A stretch of 64,000 nt of DNA from Monoplex corrugatus (taxonomy: Eukaryota > Mollusca > Gastropoda > Littorinimorpha > Ranellidae): the NCBI GenBank assembly GCA_030674185.1, contig JAPXFY010000026.1, forward strand, positions 32,127,167 to 32,191,166, in the 5' to 3' direction. Position numbers and translations under genes: made by a program. The notes beneath the pieces were generated by a model that was not told where the DNA came from, made no database searches, and worked only from the letters and a program-made list of their open reading frames with translations. Every line of letters starts with the position of its first letter. Positions within the stretch are counted from its first letter, which is position 1. Shown one piece after another: positions 58,930 through 64,000 of the stretch.

Positions 58930-59425
58930 ACAGTATGCCTCTTTATTCATATGAAAAATCTGTTAATCTTTCTTCATTACATAGGTCAGTGTTTAAATTT
59001 TAATATTCTGTGGTTTCTTATGTGTCTTCTTACTTGTATAGCTTTAATGTTTGTTGTTATCTTATTGTGTATGTAATTGTGAACATTTTTTATCACCTTT
59101 TGCCTTTCTTGCGAAATGTAAAGCGCTGGTGAGCATGTTTTTATATGGAATATGCGCTATACAAATAAATATTATTATTATTATTATTATTATTATCTAC
59201 AACCAGGAGATGAAGACTGTAGACAGATTCTTCTAACTGAACACTACAGTGAGCAGTAAGAGGTCTCTTGATGCTGAGATGGTGCTGCACATCTCTCTGC
59301 TTTTGGATGACTGACCAAAAGTTTGGGCAAGATTTAGCTTAAGGCTTACCACAAAAATTGTTATGTACAGAGCAGTAGTCTTGAGCGTCCTGTTGTACCG
59401 TTGTACTGATGCAAGACCTGAATCA
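58930..59425. other. Non-coding interval with a (TTA)n tract
   Basis: ATTATTATT run at 59172-59198, preceded by TAAAGCGCTGGTGAGCATG and ATGCGCTATACAAATAAAT, a pattern seen in 3' ends of some animal SINE/LINE elements. No coding exon. Confidence 0.4.
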
Positions 59426-59429
59426 TGTT

Positions 59430-59945
59430 GACTTACATGAAATATTATGTTGACTTACCTGTAATATGTTGACTGACCTGTAATATGTTGACTTACCTGT
59501 AATATGTTGACTTACCTGTAATATGTTGACTTACCTGTAATATGTTGACTTACCTGTAATATGTTGACTTACCTGTAATATGTTGACTTACCTGTAATAT
59601 GTTGACTTACCTGTAATATGTTGACTTACCTGTAATATGTTGACTTACCTGTAATATGTTGACTTACCTGTAATATGTTGACTTACCTGTAATATGTTGA
59701 CTTACCTGTAATATGTTGACTTACCTGAAATATCATGTTGACTTACCTGTAATATGTTGACTTACCTGTAATATGTTGACTTACCTGTAATATGTTGACT
59801 TACCTGTAATATGTTGACTTACCTGTAATATGTTGACTTACCTGTAATATGTTGACTTACCTGTAATATGTTGACTTACCTGTAATATCATGTTGACTTA
59901 CCTGTAATATGTTGACTTACCTGTAATATGTTGACTTACCTGTAG
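59430..59945 (-). repeat. 19-bp minisatellite, about 26 units, each a perfect 5' splice-site consensus on -
   Basis: The unit on + is AATATGTTGACTTACCTGT; its reverse complement contains CAGGTAAGT, the full 9-nt match to the U1 snRNA 5' end. Units are nearly identical. Exceptions are ACTGACC near 59475, a GAAATATCATG variant near 59725, a TAATATCATG variant near 59885, and diverged first units at 59430-59450. Confidence 0.95.
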
Positions 59946-59957
59946 TATCTCACATAC

Positions 59958-60216
59958 ACACCACGCACACACACACACACACACACGCAAGCATGCACAC
60001 ACACACACTCACGCCCACACACACGCACACGCACGCACGCACACGCACGCACACACACACTCAGCGCCACACACACACTCAGGCGCACACACACACGCAT
60101 ACACACACACACGCATACACACACACGACGCCACCACATACACACACACACACGCCCCCCCCCCCCCACACACGCCCCCCCCCCCCCCACACACACAAAA
60201 ACACACACACACACAA
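59958..60216 (+). repeat. (CA)n/(CGCA)n/(C)n tract
   Basis: CA-rich DNA with CGCACGCACG blocks and two C runs near 60155-60189. Confidence 0.93.
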
Positions 60217-60237
60217 AAACACATTCTGTTCGTTCAC

Positions 60238-60430
60238 CTTCGTCGATTACATTCAAGGCCGCTGGACGTGTGGCTGTTTGGTTTGCCAGCCACGTTGACA
60301 AAGATCGAGTGTTCACGTCTTTTTCTGTGAAGTAGATGGTCCTGGAACTTATCGGCATCATCCATATTGGGGATGTCTGGAATGGTATCCAGCTCGGGTT
60401 TTTTTTTCCATGACTTGCCTTCAGAGTCAT
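60238..60430 (-). CDS. Candidate internal exon, unidentified
   Basis: Minus strand: acceptor TTGACAG ends at 60431, a 193-nt segment follows, then a possible donor AAG|GTGAAC. One frame stays open with [40 protein letters not shown] and [20 protein letters not shown]. The acidic-basic mix, D-x-IP-x-IP motif and normal composition between two microsatellites look coding. IP-x-IPD also occurs in IFT43, but the surrounding residues do not match well, so I do not assign it. Other exons of such a gene are not visible, except perhaps 57089-57146. Confidence 0.35.
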
Positions 60431-60465
60431 CTGTCAATAAACAAAATTATCAGCTGTATTCTTTG

Positions 60466-60482
60466 AGTGTGTGTGTGTGTGT

Positions 60483-60513
<31 letters not shown>

Positions 60514-60635
60514 TGTGTGTGTGTGTGTGCGCGCGGCGCGCGAGTATGTGTGTGTGCGCGCGCGCGAGTATGTGTGTGTGCGCGCGCGCGAGTATGTGTG
60601 TGTGCGTGTGAGTGTGTGTGCGCGTGTGCTGGTGT
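60466..60635 (+). repeat. (TG)n/(CG)n microsatellite
   Basis: TG runs, then three GCGCGCGAGTATGTGTGTGT units (about 27 bp each), giving a Z-DNA-prone alternating purine-pyrimidine stretch. Confidence 0.93.
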
Positions 60636-60639
60636 TTTA

Positions 60640-61095
60640 CACTTTTCTCCAACGTAAAATTCATATTTATGCAAGTAACAGAATTAAGTCTCTTTTTCTG
60701 TTGGGATTTCGTACCTACAAGGTCTACCTTCATTAGAATATGCAACATGATGATTACGGTTGACAATATTCTGGTCGTACAGTGCTGTTGGTTGTTTCAC
60801 GTACATTTCTAGAGGTGTACAGCATCACTTGTGAATGAAGACGTTGCATGAGGACATTCAGTGACTTGTGTGATGGAGACACTATACAGCAGCTGGCAGT
60901 GACATCAAGAGCCGTCCCAGTAAAATCATGAACATCTTCAGAATGCCGAGCAACAAGAGGAGGTCCTCCAGTACATCACCAACACCAAGCTGGGACTGTA
61001 CCAGAGTTGTGTTCTTTCTAACGGCTTTAAAAGGAAACATTGTCTTCACCTTGTTGATAGGCAGCTGAGGCTTTGAGTATTAACTGAGGAGCTCT
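60640..61095. other. Non-coding interval
   Basis: No exon or repeat recognised. A short piece at 60735-60790 (ATGCAACATGATGATTACGG, then TTGACAATATTCTGGTCGTA) resembles 63400-63435 (GTGCAACATGATATTCATGG, then CACAATATTCTGGTCGTTG), so it may be part of a dispersed repeat. Confidence 0.45.
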
Positions 61096-61098
61096 CCG

Positions 61099-61345
61099 TG
61101 ATTGTGACGGATGTGCTGCTGTTATTTTCATACTGTTGTTTTGTTTTTGCATTTTCGTTATTGTGTAGGGTTTTGGCTCATTTTGCTTTTGTGGATTGGA
61201 GCACCTAGTGGTACAGGAGTTGGTTTATGAGTGACTGATATGAGAACACTGGGTGCTCCAATCCACAAAAGCAAAATAGCCACACAACAACGAAAATGCA
61301 AAAAGCAGCAGTGTGAAAATAACAGCAGCACATCCGTCACAGTGA
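61099..61345. repeat. Long imperfect inverted repeat (hairpin)
   Basis: The left arm with GTGACGGATGTGCTGCTGTT and TTTTGCATTTTCGTT, ending TGTGGATTGGAGCACC, is mirrored by the right arm GGTGCTCCAATCCACA, AACGAAAATGCAAAA, AACAGCAGCACATCCGTCAC. Arms are roughly 105 bp with small indels, and the loop is about 45 bp. A fold-back MITE is likely. Confidence 0.85.
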
Positions 61346-61590
61346 TGTGAGACGAGTTTACATTGAGTAGGCCTACCTAGTTGTGGTCTGATTCAGACCT
61401 TTATTTACTTATCTATTTATTTGTTTCTGTCATGTGAGACGAGTTTATACTTAGCGACTAGTTGTGTTATGATTCAGACCTTTATTTACTTATCTATTTA
61501 TTTGTTTTCTGTCATGTGAGACGAGTTTATACTTAGCGACTAGTTGTGTTATGATTCAGACCTTTATTTATTTATTTTCTTTATGTATCT
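61343..61590 (+). repeat. About 83-bp tandem repeat, 3 units
   Basis: GTGAGACGAGTTTAYA recurs near 61347, 61435 and 61517, each followed by CTAGTTGTGKTMTGATTCAGACC and TTTATTTACTTATCTATTTA. Units two and three are almost identical; the first is more diverged. It begins exactly at the right end of the hairpin. Confidence 0.85.
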
Positions 61591-61704
61591 GTTCTTTCTT
61601 TGAAGATAAGATACACAGATACACATGTCATTTACATGTAACCAAGATTGTTCCAGTGATAGACTGATACAATACTAGCATATAAAATGTAGACAAGGTA
61701 ACAT

Positions 61705-61801
61705 GGGCTAGGTAGGACCACAGGACCTGGCCAGCTGATGGGTTTATGTGCAGGCTCAAGGCTTGTGCCATGATCACCATACACATAGCACCTGTGACAT
61801 T

Positions 61802-61838
<37 letters not shown>

Positions 61839-62056
61839 CTCAAGTGCCCTGCCGCATGGTGTTGGCGATCATGGCCCTCCATATGTATCTATCCCTTGTT
61901 GCCGCGAGCACATCTTCCACCCTCTCTGTCTTCAGCCACCCTGCAAATCCGTCCAGTATTTTCTCCCTGGGTCTACCTGTGACGTTAGTGCATATGGGAT
62001 TCATTCAGAGCGCGAAGTCGTCATCTTGAGAAACTGAAACCGAAACTGAAACTGAA
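61705..62056 (+). mobile_element. SINE-like repeat, family 3, split by LINE fragment D
   Basis: The left part has GGACCTGGCCAGCTGATGGG, TTTATGTGCAGGCTCAAGGC and TTGTGCCATGATCA. The right part has GTTAGTGCATATGGGATTC and a (GAAACT)n-like tail at 62030-62056. Together they match 8040-8215. The LINE insert occupies 61803-61974. Confidence 0.75.
61803..61974 (-). mobile_element. LINE fragment D, same family, severely 5'-truncated
   Basis: On the minus strand it reads from the REKILDGFAGWLKTE region through VLAATRDRYIWRAMIAN and ends in (ATG)n (61803-61842 on +). It is flanked by ACCTGTGACATTA (61790-61802) and ACCTGTGACGTTA (61975-61987), a target-site duplication with one difference. Confidence 0.85.
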
Positions 62057-62237
62057 ACGGTGTTTTTTCTATCTTACCACCTCAGGGCTCAGAATACTGG
62101 GGGATGGCAGACAGCGATCTTACCAAGCAGTCGACCTTCACATTCGAGGAGAACATGAATCTCTAAAAATAGACGAGTGGCGGATCTTCACTGCTCCCCT
62201 ACATTCAAACGACGTACTAGACATAAACCAATCCCTT

Positions 62238-62715
62238 ATCATCATTATCATCATCATCATCATCATCATCGTCGTCGTCGTCGTCATCATCATCATCATC
62301 ATATGCCCTGCCACATGGCGTTGGCGATCATGGCCCTCCACACGAATCTATCCTTGTCGCTGCAAGTATGTCTCCCATCCTCTCTGTCTTCAGCCACCTT
62401 GCAAATCCGTCCTATATTTTCTCCCTGGTTCTACCTGGTGTTCTCTTTTCGTCCAGCTTTCCTGTTGTGACCAGGCGCTCTAATTCCCCCTTCCTCATAA
62501 AATGTCCTGTGAATCTTGCTTGTCTTTTCCTAATCTTCTTTATCAATGATCTTCTTGTGCCTGCCTCCATCAAGACTGTCTCGTTTATTTTCTTTGCTTG
62601 TCCATGGAACTCTCAACATTCTTCTTAGAAGCAACATTTCAGCTGCCTCAATTTTGCTCTGACTTTACGTGTTGACTGTCCACGCTTCACAACCGTACAA
62701 CCATTCCGTCATATG
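62238..62715 (-). mobile_element. LINE fragment E, same family, 3' part
   Basis: The 3' end is (CAT)n-(CGT)n-(CAT)n on + (62238-62302). The body on minus includes the TERVGDILAA-type segment (about 62370), a GHFMRKGELERLV-type segment (about 62480) and the AAEMLLLRRMLRVPW-type segment (about 62620). Frames are broken. Its sequence follows fragments C and D closely. Confidence 0.8.
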
Positions 62716-62849
62716 AAGAAAAAGAGCTCGACACCGTTTTCACAATGTTGGTTCCCAGAAATGTTGAGATTCCCACCGCCTCAATGCCCCATTACTGCAC
62801 ACCCACTTGCTCGAACTACCTTTAAAAAAAAAGTAGCACCATAGTATAT

Positions 62850-63190
62850 ACCATGTGACGAACCGTTGAGCATCAGACACCTCTTTGATTGCTGGGACTT
62901 GTACGATGTGAGACAAAAGCACTACACGGCGGATTCCTTAAAAAGATTCCGAGACATCCCTCCTGATACAATTTTCCAGTTTTTACAAGAGATCAATGGA
63001 TTTCACCTGATAATGATTTTACGTCTGAGTATGGTTTTCTTTAATTGCAATTTAGACTTGCAAGGTTAACGATGAGCATGGTTTTTAATTGTTGTCTTTT
63101 ATCTTAACCTGGTTGTCGTTTTTGACGTGGTGTTAGCCCTGATTTGGCTCGAGTAGTCGGCTGGGATATAAGCAATATGAACTTAACTTA
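62850..63190 (+). mobile_element. 3' end of a different LINE (I/Nimb-like C-terminus and 3' UTR)
   Basis: + strand reads SIRHLFDCWDLYDVRQKHYT and ADSLKRFRDIPPDTIFQFLQ, the late segment after the C..C zinc-knuckle-like region of many animal LINE ORF2 proteins. The 3' UTR follows with CCTGATTTGGCTCGAGTAGT, CGGCTGGGATATAAGC and AATATGAAC. The clade label comes from pattern memory and is uncertain. Confidence 0.6.
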
Positions 63191-63419
63191 TGAACTTGCT
63201 CTAAGCCCCCTCTGGTTACTTACCGGGTCGCTCTGAAGGTCGGGTTAGACGGACCGGGCGGTGGTGGAACGTGTAACTGACGCTTGGGTTGTTAACACAG
63301 GTAATGGATGCACAGGGCTTCTTGTCCACTGAGGGCACGGTGCAGGAGGATTACTGTCCCTGTCGCCTTCCTGAAGACACAGGAATTGTCATTAGAACGT
63401 GCAACATGATATTCATGGT

Positions 63420-64000
63420 TCACAATATTCTGGTCGTTGTGTTCGTTGTGCCCGGGATTAAAAAGATTCATTGTTCTGGTTGTGTGTTTGTTGTGCCCGG
63501 GATTAAAAAGGTTCATTGTTCTGGTTGTGTTCGTTGTGCCCGGGATTAAAAAGGTTCATTGTTCTGGTTGTGTGTTTGTTGTGCCCGGGATTAAAAAGGT
63601 TCATTGTTCTGGTTGTGTTTTTGTTGTGCCCGGGATTAAAAAGGTTCATTGTTCTGGTTGTGTTTTTGTTGTGCCCGGGATTAAAAAGGTTCATTGTTCT
63701 GGTTGTGTGTTTGTTGTGCCCGGGATTAAAAAGGTTCATTGTTCTGGTTGTGTATTTGTTGTGCCCGGGATTAAAAAGATTCCCTGTTCTGGTTGTGTGT
63801 TTGTTGTGCCAGGGATTAAAAAGATTCCCTGTTCTGGTTGTGTGTTTGTTGTGCCAGGATTAAAAAGATTCCCTGTTCTGGTTGTGTGTTTGTTGTGCCA
63901 GGGATTAAAAAGATTCCCTGTTCTGGTTGTGTGTTGTGCCAGGGATTAAAAAGGTTCATTGTTCTGGTTGTGTGTTTGTTGTGCCTGGGATTAAAAAGAT
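63420..64000 (+). repeat. 45-bp minisatellite with CCCGGG in each unit, runs off the window
   Basis: At least 12 units of GTTCATTGTTCTGGTTGTGT plus TTGTTGTGCCCGGGATTAAA. Most are 45 bp, with shorter ones near 63430, 63525 and 63930. Later units (from about 63780) have TTCCCTG for TTCATTG and CCAGGG for CCCGGG, so two subtypes are arranged in blocks. Open frames with a 15-residue period are by-products. Confidence 0.93.

Noticed and set aside
60238..60430. Naming the candidate exon IFT43
   Set aside because: Only a short IP-x-IP resemblance; neighbouring residues do not fit and no other IFT43 exon was found.

Overview
The window is nuclear DNA from an animal with introns, many microsatellites and many small interspersed repeats. 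The high-copy (CA)n/(GA)n/(CAT)n tracts, tRNA-derived SINEs, decayed non-LTR retrotransposons and a 214-codon Rab14 with metazoan intron structure suggest an invertebrate. My best guess is a mollusc, probably a gastropod, but that is inference and not proved by the sequence. Nothing bacterial, plasmid-like or CRISPR-like is present.

Two genes are well supported. At the left edge (1-929, + strand) are the last two coding exons of a tektin-family-like protein, joined by a phase-0 intron. From 30379 down to 17822 (- strand) lies a complete Rab14 gene with eight coding exons, including exons of 46 and 31 nt. All seven introns between coding exons are GT-AG, and an upstream acceptor at 30380 shows there is also a non-coding first exon. 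A CpG-richer stretch at 36600-37245 is the best candidate for the Rab14 promoter and first exon. The two genes converge; 930-17821 between them holds Rab14 3' UTR of unknown length, intergenic DNA, a 39-bp minisatellite, a MITE and SINE relics.

The right half is repeat-dominated. Decayed LINE copies (37501-39745 and 41325-42897) flank SINE, MITE and microsatellite DNA. From about 44280 to 57000 the + strand is almost free of A. This roughly 12.7-kb domain has a 5.5-kb 16-bp satellite (45540-51130) at its core, and traces of the same 16-bp period continue into the diverged flanks. Very long open frames here, on both strands, are composition artefacts. The last 7 kb holds three more fragments of the same LINE family, a fragment of a second LINE type, a tRNA-Asp-like pseudogene, a 19-bp minisatellite whose minus strand is about 26 copies of a perfect 5' splice-site consensus, a long hairpin, an 83-bp triplication, one or two unidentified candidate exons, and a 45-bp minisatellite that runs off the window end.

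The most interesting signals are the A-poor 16-bp satellite domain, the splice-donor array, a four-copy piggyBac-type MITE family (one copy ends 22 nt from a Rab14 exon), and a SINE superfamily with a shared core. No previously undescribed functional gene system could be shown from sequence alone.
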